Assembly: GCF_013374995.1 (NCBI RefSeq)
Contig: NZ_CP056030.1
Location: forward strand, 62,001-126,000
Direction: 5' to 3'
Length of the DNA: 64,000 bases
Origin: Pseudomonas eucalypticola
GTDB lineage: Bacteria; Pseudomonadota; Gammaproteobacteria; Pseudomonadales; Pseudomonadaceae
Each line of letters starts with the position of its first letter. Within the stretch, counting starts at the first letter, position 1. The notes beneath the pieces were generated by a model, which saw nothing but the letters and a program-made list of their open reading frames with translations, did not search any database and was not told where the DNA came from. Shown piece by piece: positions 21,001-30,578 of this stretch. A program made the position numbers and the translations under genes.

Positions 21001-21028
21001 GAACTGAACCCTGTGGTGACGTGTCTCA
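21001..21028 (+). promoter_or_regulatory. AlgU (sigma-22) type promoter of dsbA
   Basis: GAACTG (21001-21006), a 17-base spacer and TCTCA (21024-21028) fit the AlgU consensus. It would start transcription about 40 bases before the dsbA ATG. DsbA induction in mucoid (AlgU-active) P. aeruginosa is reported, which supports this assignment. Confidence 0.55.
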
Positions 21029-21073
21029 ACGCGCGTCGTCGCAAGGCGATCCCCTTTTGCTCAGGAGTAAAGC

Positions 21074-21724
21074 ATGCGTAATCTGATCCTCGGCGCCGCT
21101 CTGGTCGCTGCCACGCTGTTCGGCATCACCGCCCAGGCCGCTGACGCCCCGCTGGAAGCGGGTAAGCAGTACGTCGTACTGGAAAACCCGGTACCGGTTT
21201 CCCAGCCTGGCAAGATCGAAGTCGTCGAAATGTTCTGGTATGGCTGCCCTCACTGCTACGCCTTTGAGCCTACCATCAACCCATGGATCGAGAAGTTGCC
21301 AGCCGACGTGCACTTCGTGCGTGTGCCTGCCATGTTCGGCGGCCCGTGGGACCTGCATGGTCAGCTGTTCATCACCCTGGACATGATGGGCGTGGAGCAC
21401 AAGGTTCACTCGGCCGTGTTCGATGCCATCCAGAAGCAGGGCAAGCGTCTGACCGACCCGAAAGACATGGCTGACTTCGTGGCCACCCAGGGCGTAGACA
21501 AGGACAAGTTCCTCGAGACCTACAATTCCTTCGCCGTGCAGGGCAAGGTCAAGCAGTACAAGGACCTGGCCCGCGCCTACGGCGTGCAAGGCGTACCGAC
21601 CATGATCGTCAACGGCAAGTACCGTTTTGACCTCGGCACCGCTGGCGGCGCTGAAGAAACGCTGAAAGTGGCCGATGCACTGATTGCCAAAGAACGCGCA
21701 GCTGGCAAGAGTGCTGCCAACTAA
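21074..21724 (+). CDS. dsbA: thiol:disulfide interchange protein DsbA
   Basis: Periplasmic oxidase that introduces disulfides into secreted proteins. The 216-residue precursor has a signal peptide (cleavage near AQAAD, residue 22), the active site C58-P-H-C61 inside MFWYGCPHCYAFEP, and the cis-Pro loop GVPTMIV. GGAG lies 7 bases before the ATG. It sits upstream of a CSS-motif phosphodiesterase, a class whose sensing domain depends on disulfide status. Confidence 0.96.
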   Translation: MRNLILGAALVAATLFGITAQAADAPLEAGKQYVVLENPVPVSQPGKIEVVEMFWYGCPHCYAFEPTINPWIEKLPADVHFVRVPAMFGGPWDLHGQLFITLDMMGVEHKVHSAVFDAIQKQGKRLTDPKDMADFVATQGVDKDKFLETYNSFAVQGKVKQYKDLARAYGVQGVPTMIVNGKYRFDLGTAGGAEETLKVADALIAKERAAGKSAAN

Positions 21725-21738
21725 CCTCAGGTGAGCCC

Positions 21739-22617
21739 GTGCGCCGCTGGAGAACCGAACGTGTCGTAGGCCTGCGAGCCCCGCAGGTCAACGAGCATCA
21801 CTTGCAGACCAGCGGCCTTCCCGAGGATGGCCGGCTGCGGCTGCTCAGTTTCAATATCCAGGTAGGCATCAGCACCGGGCGCTACCACCATTACCTGACC
21901 CGTAGCTGGCAGCACCTGCTGCCGCACACGGGGCGGGCTGGTAACCTGCAGAAAATCGGCAAGCTGTTGGCCGACTTCGACCTGGTGGCCCTACAGGAAG
22001 TGGACGGCGGCAGCCTGCGCTCCGGCTACGTCAACCAGGTGGAACACCTGGCCCAGCTGGGCAGCTTCCCCTACTGGTACCAGCAACTCAACCGCAACCT
22101 TGGCCGCCTGGCCCAGCACAGCAATGGCATCCTCAGCCGTCTGCGCCCCTGGAGCCTGGAAGACCACCCCTTGCCCGGGCCTGCCGGCCGCGGCGCCATC
22201 CTCGCGCGTTTTGGCGAGGGGCCCGACGCGCTGGTGGTGGTGATGATGCACCTGGCACTGGGCACCCGCACCCGTGCTCGGCAACTGGCCTATATTCGCG
22301 AGCTGATCGGCGGTTACCGCCATCAGATCCTCATGGGTGACATGAACACCCATGCCAATGACCTGCTGTTGAATTCGCCGCTGCGCGACCTGGGCCTGCT
22401 GGCGCCCCAGGCCGAAGCGACGTTTCCCAGCTGGCGGCCGCAGCGCTGCCTTGATCACATTCTGCTCAGCCCGGGCCTGACCCTTGAACGCGTTCAGGTA
22501 CTGGACCTGCCCATTTCCGACCACTTGCCCGTGGCGGTAGAGATCCGCTTGCCCGATTCCCTTGTGGCCGACTCCTTGCCGGCCCTCAGCCCCTCACCTC
22601 GCAGACCCCAGGCATGA
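21739..22617 (+). CDS. endonuclease/exonuclease/phosphatase family protein
   Basis: A 292-residue metal-dependent phosphodiesterase-fold protein with the family motifs [19 protein letters not shown] (catalytic Glu), [22 protein letters not shown] (Asp/Asn) and the terminal ISDHLPV (Asp-His). No signal peptide is present, so it should act in the cytoplasm; the substrate (DNA, phospholipid or another phosphodiester) cannot be told. The GTG start is preceded by AGGTGAG. It overlaps the next gene by four bases (ATGA), which couples it to the diguanylate cyclase. Confidence 0.85.
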   Translation: MRRWRTERVVGLRAPQVNEHHLQTSGLPEDGRLRLLSFNIQVGISTGRYHHYLTRSWQHLLPHTGRAGNLQKIGKLLADFDLVALQEVDGGSLRSGYVNQVEHLAQLGSFPYWYQQLNRNLGRLAQHSNGILSRLRPWSLEDHPLPGPAGRGAILARFGEGPDALVVVMMHLALGTRTRARQLAYIRELIGGYRHQILMGDMNTHANDLLLNSPLRDLGLLAPQAEATFPSWRPQRCLDHILLSPGLTLERVQVLDLPISDHLPVAVEIRLPDSLVADSLPALSPSPRRPQA

Positions 22618-24602
22618 CCGACGACGCCCAGCGCTGGAAAGAAAAGTACCTCAAGAGTATTGAACAGCAGGAAAAACTGGAGCGCCGCTGGAACGCGCGG
22701 CTGGATTTGCTGCGTCGCGGGTTGGTGCGCAGCACCCTGGCGGCCGAGGGCACGGACAAGGCAGTGGATGCCTGCATGAAGGAGATGCGCGAAGTGGTGC
22801 GCACCGACGACATGGACGCCGGCCTTGCCGCCTTGATCCCGCGCCTGGAAAAAGCCGTGCTCGACTCCGAGCAGCGGCGCGAGACGCGTGTGGCCCAGAT
22901 AAGCACGGCACTGACGGCATTGGTGGACCAATTGCAGAAGTTGCCGCTGGCCCGTGAAGTCAGCAAGCCGCTGAAGAAATACGCCAAGCAGTTGGAGGAC
23001 CGCGCCAGCCAGGCGCGCGAGATTCCGTTGCTGCTCAGTGAACTCAGTGGCCTGCAGGAACAGGCCCTGGCTGGCCTGGAGCCGCATGCCGAAGCGCAGC
23101 GCCCCGGCTTGTTGCAACGCCTGTTCGGTGGCCGTGAAGCCGACGCCGAACCCGCGGAAACGGACCAATCCGTGCAGCCGTCACCCGCTGCGCCGGTAGA
23201 AGTGGCCCCCGCGTTGGCTGTCGACCAGCCGCCGGCCCCCGCAGAGCCGGAAGTGGCCCAGGCTGATGCTGCCGCGGTCGAGGTAATTGCGCCGACCCCT
23301 TCTGAGCGAACAGCCGAACCCGAACTGCACACACCGCCGGTGGCGGCTACCCTGCAAGCCCCTGAGGGGGGGCAGGTTCAAGCTTTTCTGCCGCCGGTCC
23401 TGCTGGCCGAGCCGGTCCATGCGCCCATCGCCGCCCCGGTGGTATTCATCGACAGCCTGCCCTTGCCTACGGTCATGGCTGAAGCCATCGCCGCCATCGA
23501 CCCCGAAGAGCCAGGGGAAGAGCTGCTTTACGCTCTGCCACCCTCCCCCGAGCCGTCGTACAGTTCGGTGGCAGCGCATATCGAAGACACGCTGCTTGGC
23601 CTGCTCAACGACCTGACATTGCCCGAGCGTCACCGCCCCCAGGCCGAGGCCATGCGCGACCGGCTCGAACACGGGCTGAACTGGTACGAGTTGCTGCCGA
23701 TCCTCGACGATCTGGCCACGCTGATGCTGGCGATCAACGACAGCGGCCAGCATGACTTCGAGCTGTACCTCAAACAGCTCAATGAGCGCCTGGACACTTT
23801 CCAGAGCCATCTGCAGGCCGCCAGCGAAGGCCACGCCGACAGCGCCTCGGCAGCGCGTGCACTGGACAGCCAGTTGCGCGAACAGGTGGGTGGCCTGCAG
23901 AGCAGCGTGCAGGGCGCCACGGACGTGGCCAGCCTCAAGCAGGTCCTGGAACAGCGCCTGGAAGGGCTGATCGGCACCATTGACTCACATCAGCAGCAAC
24001 GCGACCAGCGCGAACAGGAGATCGCCACGCGCTTGCAGAGCCTGGCCGAGCGGGTGGCGAGCATGGAGGGTGAAGCGCTGGAGTATCGCGAGCACCTTGA
24101 AGAACAGCGGCAGAAAGCCCTGATCGACCCCCTGACCGGGCTGGCCAACCGCGCCGCCTGGTCAGAGCGCCTGGAACAGGCCGTGGTGCAGCGCGAAGCC
24201 GACGGCAGCGAGTTGCTGCTGGCGATGCTGGACCTGGACCATTTCAAGTCGATCAACGACAGCTATGGTCACCTGGCAGGCGACAAGGTGCTGAAGATCA
24301 TCGCCAACGAACTGCGCAAGCGCCTGCGGCCCACGGATTTCCTGGCGCGTTTTGGTGGCGAGGAGTTTGTACTGCTTATCCCTGCCACGCCGCTGGCCGA
24401 CGCCGTGCGCCTGGTGGAAACCCTGCGCGCGGCGGTCGAAGCCTGTCCGTTCCACTTCAAGGGCCAGCGCGTGACCATCACCCTATCCATCGGCCTGGCG
24501 GCGTTCCGCGGTAGTGAGCGCAGCGAGCTGGTGCTCAAGCGCGCCGACGATGCGCTGTATCGCGCCAAGGACGCAGGCCGTAACCGCGTCATCAGCGCGT
24601 GA
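22614..24602 (+). CDS. diguanylate cyclase with long N-terminal regulatory region
   Basis: A 662-residue soluble protein that should make c-di-GMP. The GGDEF domain occupies about 500-662, with an active-site loop R-F-GGEEF at 581-585 and an inhibitory I-site RPTD at 572-575, five residues upstream, so product inhibition is expected. The preceding 490 residues have no membrane helix: residues about 1-140 are helical, 145-310 are a low-complexity Pro/Ala/Glu linker, and 320-490 contain a second helical region and a coiled coil leading to the catalytic domain. The homologue in P. aeruginosa is known as DgcH. Overlap with the upstream gene suggests coupling. Confidence 0.9.
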   Translation: MTDDAQRWKEKYLKSIEQQEKLERRWNARLDLLRRGLVRSTLAAEGTDKAVDACMKEMREVVRTDDMDAGLAALIPRLEKAVLDSEQRRETRVAQISTALTALVDQLQKLPLAREVSKPLKKYAKQLEDRASQAREIPLLLSELSGLQEQALAGLEPHAEAQRPGLLQRLFGGREADAEPAETDQSVQPSPAAPVEVAPALAVDQPPAPAEPEVAQADAAAVEVIAPTPSERTAEPELHTPPVAATLQAPEGGQVQAFLPPVLLAEPVHAPIAAPVVFIDSLPLPTVMAEAIAAIDPEEPGEELLYALPPSPEPSYSSVAAHIEDTLLGLLNDLTLPERHRPQAEAMRDRLEHGLNWYELLPILDDLATLMLAINDSGQHDFELYLKQLNERLDTFQSHLQAASEGHADSASAARALDSQLREQVGGLQSSVQGATDVASLKQVLEQRLEGLIGTIDSHQQQRDQREQEIATRLQSLAERVASMEGEALEYREHLEEQRQKALIDPLTGLANRAAWSERLEQAVVQREADGSELLLAMLDLDHFKSINDSYGHLAGDKVLKIIANELRKRLRPTDFLARFGGEEFVLLIPATPLADAVRLVETLRAAVEACPFHFKGQRVTITLSIGLAAFRGSERSELVLKRADDALYRAKDAGRNRVISA

Positions 24603-24711
24603 AGGGGCAGGCCGGGGCGCGGCAGGGTGGTCCGCCCCGGACACCGTTCAGGGAACGCAGCGGTGTGTGTTATACTATTGCATTACTGCCCACCAAGTTG
24701 CCTTCCAACCT

Positions 24712-25488
24712 ATGAAATTCCTCGGCTGTGCCCTGCTGTTGCTCGCGTTGGCGGGCTGCTCCACTGGTCTGAGCATCGATCGCAGTCATCCTTCGGTCAA
24801 CCATGACAGCCGAATTCAGTTCGTGGTGCTGCATTACACGTCCGCCTCGGACGAACGCTCGCTGGCGCTGCTGACTCACGGTCAGGTCAGTGCGCATTAC
24901 CTGGTAGGCCTGAATCCACCGAAGGTCTACCAGTTGGTCGATGAAAATCAGCGGGCCTGGCACGCTGGAGAGAGTGAGTGGGACGGCCGCACCTGGCTCA
25001 ATTCCAGCTCCATCGGCATCGAAATCGTCAACCCGGGGTTCACCGACTCTCCCAATGGCCGCTTGTGGTACCCGTACAGCGAAGAGCAGATCAAGGCCGT
25101 CGAGGCGTTGCTCAAGGACATCGTCAAGCGCTACAACATCGAGCCGCGCCATATCATTGGCCACAGTGACATCGCCCCCCTGCGCAAACAGGACCCGGGC
25201 CCGCTGTTCCCCTGGAAGCGTTTGGCAGACGATGGTTTGGGTATCTGGCCCGACGCGGCGGCCGTGGCCCGCAACAAGCCGCGCTTCGAGGTCAACCCGC
25301 CCAGCATGGCCTGGTACCAGCAGGAACTGGCGCGGCTGGGCTACGCCATCGAGCAGACCGGCGAGCTGGATGTCACCACCCGCCACGTGATCGCCGCCTT
25401 CCAGATGCACTTCCGCCCGGCGCGTTTCGATGGCCAGCCCGATGCCGAAACCGCCGCCATTCTGCAAGCGCTCAATAGCCAGCGTTAA
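24712..25488 (+). CDS. N-acetylmuramoyl-L-alanine amidase, AmpDh/AmiD-type lipoprotein
   Basis: Zinc amidase that cleaves the stem peptide from MurNAc in the periplasm, 258 residues. The lipobox LAGC puts the lipidated Cys at residue 16. The Amidase_2 domain carries zinc ligands His41 (VVLHYT), His151 and Asp161 (GHSDIAPLRKQDPGP) and the catalytic Glu104 (SIGIEIVNPG). A peptidoglycan-binding domain follows at about 185-258. The ATG at 24712 begins the signal peptide; an upstream frame extension is antisense-like shadow of the cyclase. Such lipoprotein amidases act in wall recycling and beta-lactamase induction control. Confidence 0.92.
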   Translation: MKFLGCALLLLALAGCSTGLSIDRSHPSVNHDSRIQFVVLHYTSASDERSLALLTHGQVSAHYLVGLNPPKVYQLVDENQRAWHAGESEWDGRTWLNSSSIGIEIVNPGFTDSPNGRLWYPYSEEQIKAVEALLKDIVKRYNIEPRHIIGHSDIAPLRKQDPGPLFPWKRLADDGLGIWPDAAAVARNKPRFEVNPPSMAWYQQELARLGYAIEQTGELDVTTRHVIAAFQMHFRPARFDGQPDAETAAILQALNSQR

Positions 25489-25563
25489 CGGGGCCCTGCC
25501 CAACGGGCAGGCTAAATCCGCGCCAGTTGCTATACCTCTTGGTAAGCAACTGGATTTCTGCCC

Positions 25564-27183
25564 ATGTCCCCCGCCTTCGTGCGTTTTCGCAGCGTTTTGT
25601 ATCGCCCTTGGCTATTGGCGACAATAGCCGCCTTGGCGTGCGCGGCATTGCTGCTCAGCGCCAGCCTGGGGCTGATCATGCACCAGGTCCAGCAAACCGA
25701 AATCGAACAGATGAACGCCCGCGGCGAGCGCTTTCTTGAACGGCTGGAGCAGATATTCGGCCAGTTGCGCGAAAGCGTCGATGAGCTCGACGAGCAAACC
25801 GTGCGCGGCTGCGGCCCGCAGATGCTTGCCGTGCTGCAGCAGGTGGGGTTCGATAACCGCTTCGTCTACGACGCCGCCTACAGCGACGGTATAGAACACT
25901 GTTCCAGCCGCCCCAGCGAGCAGAATGCCGATGCGCTCCGGGCCCCCGACATCAAGGGGCCTACTTATAGCTACTGGCTGAACACCAGCACCCAGCCCGA
26001 TGACAACCTGGCGGCGCTGCGCCTGGCGCGCGGTTCATTCACGGTTTCAACGTCCCGCGGCCACCTGACCGACGTTGTCGACCTGGCGCCCGGCGGCAGC
26101 CTGCTGGTGGTGCTGGACAAAGGCACGCGGGCCATCCCCGTGCTGGGCCCGGTTCAAGCCTGGCCGCCCAGCGCCGACTGGCCCCCACCCGCGCAGCAGC
26201 CTTTGGTGGTCACTCATGACTCGTTGATCTACCGCATGTTCACCAAGTCCCCGGATTACCAACTGGTGCTGATCTCACCACGTACCAGCGTGTTACCGAA
26301 GATGAACCAGGCGTTGTGGGCGCTGTTCCCGGCCAGCCTGCTGCTGTCATGGTGCGTGGGCTGGATCGTGCTCCAGCAGATACGCGAGCGCCGTTCCATG
26401 AGCGCCGAACTGCAAGGCGCGCTGCGCCGCGGCGAATTGAAAGTGCTGTACCAACCCATTTTCGACCTGAACAGCCGACGATGCGTGGGCGCAGAGGCAC
26501 TGGTGCGCTGGCGGCGCCCCGATGGCACCCTTACCAGCCCCGATCTGTTTATCCCCATGGCGGAAAACACTGGCCAGATTCGCGAGATCACCGACTTTGT
26601 CCTGCAGCAGTTGCTGGAGCAACTGGGCCAGCTGCTTCGCGCCAACCCCCATCTGTATATCTCGGTGAACCTGGCCGCCTGCGACGTCATGGTGCCGCGC
26701 ATCGGCCGCGTGGTCGCGCGGTTGCTGGACCAGTACCGGGTGGCCGCGCACCAGATCGCCTTCGAGGTGACCGAGCGCGGACTGATCGATGTCGTGGTGG
26801 CCCGCGACAACCTGCAGGCCTTGCGTGACGTGGGCCACCAGGTGCTGATCGACGATTTTGGCACCGGCTATTGCAGCCTGGCCTATTTGCAGACCTTGCC
26901 TGTGGATTGCCTGAAGATCGATAAAGCGTTCATCGATGCGTTGGGCCATGATGCCGCCAGCAGTGGCGTGGCCCCCCATATCATCCGCATGGCTCACGCT
27001 CTGCAACTGCGGGTGATTGCCGAGGGCATCGAGTTCGAGGCCCAGGCCTTGCTGCTCAGCAGCGAAGGGGTGAACTACGGTCAGGGCTGGCTGTTCGCCC
27101 ACCCGCTCAATGCTCGGCAGTTCAGTGAACTGGTGACCCGCGGCCGGCGGATGATTGGCCGGCGAATGGATGACGAGGCCTGA
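25564..27183 (+). CDS. CSS-motif/EAL cyclic-di-GMP phosphodiesterase
   Basis: A 539-residue membrane protein: helix at about 17-39, a periplasmic CSS domain with Cys83 and the motif C113-S-S, a second helix at about 247-270, and a cytoplasmic EAL domain. All catalytic residues look intact (E311-A-L, SVNLAACD, FEVTERG, LIDDFGTGY, LKIDKAFID, AEGIEFE, GQGWLFAHPL), so the enzyme should hydrolyse c-di-GMP. In characterised CSS proteins the periplasmic cysteines control activity through disulfide formation, here plausibly by the nearby DsbA. The gene stands alone, convergent with kinB. Confidence 0.92.
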   Translation: MSPAFVRFRSVLYRPWLLATIAALACAALLLSASLGLIMHQVQQTEIEQMNARGERFLERLEQIFGQLRESVDELDEQTVRGCGPQMLAVLQQVGFDNRFVYDAAYSDGIEHCSSRPSEQNADALRAPDIKGPTYSYWLNTSTQPDDNLAALRLARGSFTVSTSRGHLTDVVDLAPGGSLLVVLDKGTRAIPVLGPVQAWPPSADWPPPAQQPLVVTHDSLIYRMFTKSPDYQLVLISPRTSVLPKMNQALWALFPASLLLSWCVGWIVLQQIRERRSMSAELQGALRRGELKVLYQPIFDLNSRRCVGAEALVRWRRPDGTLTSPDLFIPMAENTGQIREITDFVLQQLLEQLGQLLRANPHLYISVNLAACDVMVPRIGRVVARLLDQYRVAAHQIAFEVTERGLIDVVVARDNLQALRDVGHQVLIDDFGTGYCSLAYLQTLPVDCLKIDKAFIDALGHDAASSGVAPHIIRMAHALQLRVIAEGIEFEAQALLLSSEGVNYGQGWLFAHPLNARQFSELVTRGRRMIGRRMDDEA

Positions 27184-27239
27184 GCAAGCACCAAGGCGCC
27201 CCAAAAGGACAGCGATAGCCCTATCGGGGCAAGTTCACG

Positions 27240-29024
27240 TCAAAGCGGCAGGGTCATGTAGAACTGGGTACCCTGCCCCGGTCGCGAATACACCCCCATG
27301 CGCCCGCCGTGCAGTTGCACGATTTCCTTGCACAAGGCCAGCCCCAGCCCGGCGCCGCCTTTCTTGCGGCCAACCTGCACGAACGGCTCGAAGATCCGCC
27401 CCTGCTGGCCGTAGGCAATGCCTTCACCGTTATCTTCAACGCTGATGATGACCCGCTCGGCGTGGCGCCGGGCCTGCAAGCGAATGCGACCGTTGTGCGG
27501 CGTGTGGCGCAGTGCGTTGTCCAGCAGGTTGTCGAGCACGCGGTCCAGCTGTGCCTGGTCGGCGTGCAGGCGCGGCAAGGCGTCCTGTTGTTCGATGACC
27601 ACCTGGATATCATTCTCGTGCGCCTGGTCATCGAAGCGTTGCCGCGCCCGTTGCAGTAAATCGTCGATGGCACAGGGGGCCAGGGTGAGTTTTTGCAGGC
27701 CATTCTGGTAGCGGGAAAAATTCAGCAGATCGTTGATCAACTGCATCAACCGCTGCATTTCTTCCTTGACCGTGTCGAACAGGTCGGCTTCGCGCGAGTC
27801 CGGGGCGAAATGCACGCGCTCCTGCAACAGCCCGAAGGCCATGTGCATGCCGGTGACCGGGGTGCGCAACTCATGGGAAGCGCGCAGCACGAACTCGCTG
27901 CGCACGCGTTCGAAGGCCCGCTGCTCGGTGACGTCATGCAGCACCATCACCGCCCCGAGGATATGGCCCTCCGTATGGGTTACCGGTGTCAGGCTGTATG
28001 CCAGCAGCCGGGTTTCACCGTCCAGGTCGAAGCTCAGGTCTTCCAGCGCCCGCTCCAGGCTGCCGCCACGCAGGATCAGCGCCAGCTGCTCGTCCAGCTC
28101 GGGGCGTTGCAACGCCTCGCCCAGGCCCATGCCCACCCGATCGTCCTCCCAGCCCAGCTGACGCTGGGCCACGGGGTTGAGGTGCTCCAGGCGGCCCTGG
28201 CGGTCGATCATCAACAGCCCGTCATCAATGCTGTCGAGCACCGCCTGTAAACGCTGCTGGCCGGCCAGCAGTTCGTCCACGTTGGTTTCCTGGTGCTTGC
28301 GCAATACTTCGGCCATGGTGCCGAACCGTTGCGTCAGCTGCGTCAGTTCCGCAGCGCTGGACTGGGGCAGTTCCACCTCGAAATTGCCTTGGCTGATATT
28401 GTCGGCCGCGGTCGCCAGTGCTTCGATGGGTTCGCCGAAGCGCCGGGCAATACTGTGGGCGGTGAAAAAGCCGATCAGCAGTACCGCCAGCCCTACCAGG
28501 CCCAGCAACGCGGACACCAGCACGGCACGCTGGTGGGTGGTTTCCTGGGCGGCGTTGATATTGTCCAGCGCCTTCTTGTGCGCGTCGATCAGGCCGTTGC
28601 GCAGCACGTTGAACGCATCGCTCAGCGGCGGGTTGTCACTGATGTTGCCCGGTGCCGAGTTGGCCCGGTACACCGACAGGAATTTCTGGTAGTCCATGGC
28701 CGTCTGGGCAAAGCCAGGCGGGTCATCGTGGCCCTGCTCATGGGCAAGGCCCTGGCTGATCAGGTCCTGGAATTCCTGCTGGGCTTCATCCAGTGCCGCC
28801 TTGTCGGGCCGGTCGTTGAGCAGCATCACCAGCTGGTCGCCCAGGTTCTGGCGCAATTTCAGGCCCAGGTCCAGGGAGACGAAGTTGTGATGAATGGTCC
28901 CTTCCTGCGTCTTGACCAGTTGCATGACACTGACCAAGCCCAGCGCCAACCCTAGCAGCGCCACGGTGATCAGCGCCGAGAAGCTGAGAAACAGCCGGGT
29001 TCGCAACTTCATCGGCAACCTCAC
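27240..29024 (-). CDS. kinB: sensor histidine kinase KinB
   Basis: Inner-membrane kinase paired with AlgB, controlling alginate and virulence functions in Pseudomonas. The 594-residue protein has helices at about 13-35 and 166-187 flanking a helical periplasmic sensor domain, a HAMP segment (about 190-240), a PAS domain (about 260-370), a dimerisation domain with His384 in RASHELRTPVTG, and an ATPase domain with N, G1 (DNGEGI) and G2 (KGGAGLGLAL) boxes. The start is GTG overlapping the algB stop (GTGA); an ATG five codons downstream (MKLRTRL) is an alternative. The reverse-strand gene pair is translationally coupled. Confidence 0.93.
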   Translation of the reverse strand: MRLPMKLRTRLFLSFSALITVALLGLALGLVSVMQLVKTQEGTIHHNFVSLDLGLKLRQNLGDQLVMLLNDRPDKAALDEAQQEFQDLISQGLAHEQGHDDPPGFAQTAMDYQKFLSVYRANSAPGNISDNPPLSDAFNVLRNGLIDAHKKALDNINAAQETTHQRAVLVSALLGLVGLAVLLIGFFTAHSIARRFGEPIEALATAADNISQGNFEVELPQSSAAELTQLTQRFGTMAEVLRKHQETNVDELLAGQQRLQAVLDSIDDGLLMIDRQGRLEHLNPVAQRQLGWEDDRVGMGLGEALQRPELDEQLALILRGGSLERALEDLSFDLDGETRLLAYSLTPVTHTEGHILGAVMVLHDVTEQRAFERVRSEFVLRASHELRTPVTGMHMAFGLLQERVHFAPDSREADLFDTVKEEMQRLMQLINDLLNFSRYQNGLQKLTLAPCAIDDLLQRARQRFDDQAHENDIQVVIEQQDALPRLHADQAQLDRVLDNLLDNALRHTPHNGRIRLQARRHAERVIISVEDNGEGIAYGQQGRIFEPFVQVGRKKGGAGLGLALCKEIVQLHGGRMGVYSRPGQGTQFYMTLPL

Positions 29025-30367
29025 AGGTTGTACTGTTTGCGTTTGCGGTAGAGCGTGGAGGCGTCGATGCCCAAGGTCTTGGCCGCCTGGTCCAGCGTAT
29101 CGCTGGTAGCCAGCACGGCGCCGATGTGGGCTTTTTCCAGCTCATCCAGGCTCAGGGCCGCGCCAATGCGCGGCGCATTGTTGGTCGGCTGCTCAGCCAT
29201 GCCCAGGTGGCTGACCTCCACACGTTCCTGGGCACAGATGATGCTGGCGCGCTCCACTACGTTGCGCAGTTCGCGAATGTTGCCAGGCCAGCGGTAATTC
29301 AGCAGCGCGGCGCGGGCTTCCTCACTGAAGGCCCTGGCGGGGCGCGCGTATTCCTTGACGAAGCGCGCCAGGAAGCGGTCGGCCAGGATCAGGATGTCCT
29401 CGCTGCGCTCGCGCAGGGGCGGCAGGTGCAAGGTGATGACGTTCAGGCGGTACAGCAGGTCTTCGCGGAAACGACCCTCGCGCACCATGTCCTCCAGGTT
29501 GAGGTTGGTGGCCGCCAGAATGCGCACGTCTGCCCGGCGGGTAACCGGGTCGCCGACCCGCTCGTATTCCTTGTCCTGAATGAAACGCAGCAGTTTGGGT
29601 TGCAGTGTCAGGGGGAAGTCGCCGATCTCGTCGAGGAACAGCGTACCGCCGTCCGCCTGGTTGACCCGCCCCAGGGTGCTCTCGCTGGCGCCGGTGAACG
29701 CGCCCCGGCTGTGGCCGAACAGCTCGCTCTCCATCAGCTCGGCCGTCAGCGAGGGGCAGTTGATCGTCACGCAGGCTTTCTTGGAGCGCTTGCTCCAGCC
29801 ATGGATGGCACGGGCCAGCTCGCCTTTACCGGTGCCCGATTCGCCCAGGATAAGAATGTTGGCGTCCGTGCTCGCTACCTGCCGTGCTGTTTCCAGCACC
29901 ACCATCATCGCCGGGCTATGAGAGTCCAGGCCGTCCTTGGGTTTGCGCACTTCGCCTTCCAGCGCTTCCAGGCGCGCGGACAGCTGGCGTACTTCCAATT
30001 GTTTGGCAGTGGCCAGGCGCAACTGGTCGGGACTGCAAGGTTTGACCAGGTAATCGGCGGCGCCCGCCTGAATCGCGTCCACGGCCGTGTCCACCGCCGA
30101 GTGCGCAGTGACGATGACCACCCGCATCCAGGGCGCCTGGATGCGCATCTGCGCCAATACGTCGAGGCCGTTGTCCTCGCCCAGGCGCAGGTCCAGGAAA
30201 CACAGGTCGAACACCTGGCGCTGCAACAGTGCATCGGCCTGAGCCGCGCTGTTGGCGGTGGCGACGCTATAGCCTTCGTCTTCCAGGCAATATCGGAAGG
30301 TGCGAAGGATGGCGGACTCGTCGTCCACCAACAGGATTCGGCCTTGATGCCCCGTGCCAGCTTCCAT
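29021..30367 (-). CDS. algB: NtrC-family response regulator AlgB
   Basis: Response regulator of the KinB system, 448 residues. The receiver domain has phosphoacceptor Asp59 (FLDLRLGEDNG); the AAA+ domain has Walker A GESGTGKG (175-182) and the sigma-54 contact loop GAFTGA (222-227), intact; a Fis-type helix-turn-helix is at the end (TLDQAAKTLGIDASTLYRKRK). I chose the ATG at 30367 (MEAGTGHQGR), which follows AAGGAG; the 18 residues of the longer frame are not conserved-like. In P. aeruginosa AlgB activates alginate genes. Two sigma-54 promoters lie just beyond its 5' end. Confidence 0.94.
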   Translation of the reverse strand: MEAGTGHQGRILLVDDESAILRTFRYCLEDEGYSVATANSAAQADALLQRQVFDLCFLDLRLGEDNGLDVLAQMRIQAPWMRVVIVTAHSAVDTAVDAIQAGAADYLVKPCSPDQLRLATAKQLEVRQLSARLEALEGEVRKPKDGLDSHSPAMMVVLETARQVASTDANILILGESGTGKGELARAIHGWSKRSKKACVTINCPSLTAELMESELFGHSRGAFTGASESTLGRVNQADGGTLFLDEIGDFPLTLQPKLLRFIQDKEYERVGDPVTRRADVRILAATNLNLEDMVREGRFREDLLYRLNVITLHLPPLRERSEDILILADRFLARFVKEYARPARAFSEEARAALLNYRWPGNIRELRNVVERASIICAQERVEVSHLGMAEQPTNNAPRIGAALSLDELEKAHIGAVLATSDTLDQAAKTLGIDASTLYRKRKQYNL

Positions 30368-30423
30368 TTTTCCTACGCTCCTTAAAGAATGATCTTGGTT
30401 AGTCTCAGAATAATCGGGCAAGT

Positions 30424-30462
30424 TGCATGGTCAATTCTGATTGATTCGGCGACCTGCATGGT
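30424..30462. promoter_or_regulatory. direct repeats, candidate enhancer sites for AlgB
   Basis: TGCATGGT occurs at 30424-30431 and 30455-30462, 31 bases apart (about three helical turns). The pair ends 64 bases upstream of a sigma-54 -24 element, the usual distance for NtrC-family activators. Cognate binding is inference. Confidence 0.35.
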
Positions 30463-30490
30463 AACTATCTGTTGCTAACGGCGCTAACCC

Positions 30491-30514
30491 GCTGTTTTTG
30501 CCTGCGAAAACAGC
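30491..30514. repeat. inverted repeat upstream of the BON gene promoter
   Basis: GCTGTTTT and AAAACAGC form perfect 8-base arms around TGCCTGCG, ending 11 bases before the sigma-54 element. It could be an operator. Confidence 0.35.
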
Positions 30515-30525
30515 TTTCCACCGCC

Positions 30526-30540
30526 TGGCACGGTGGTTGC
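30526..30540 (+). promoter_or_regulatory. sigma-54 promoter of the BON-domain gene
   Basis: TGGCAC-N5-TTGC, with GG and GC ten bases apart, matches the -24/-12 consensus exactly. Transcription would start near 30552, leaving a short leader before the ATG at 30579. Confidence 0.8.
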
Positions 30541-30578
30541 GACAGTCCCTGGAATGTCTGTTTCACGGGAGTCTCTTT

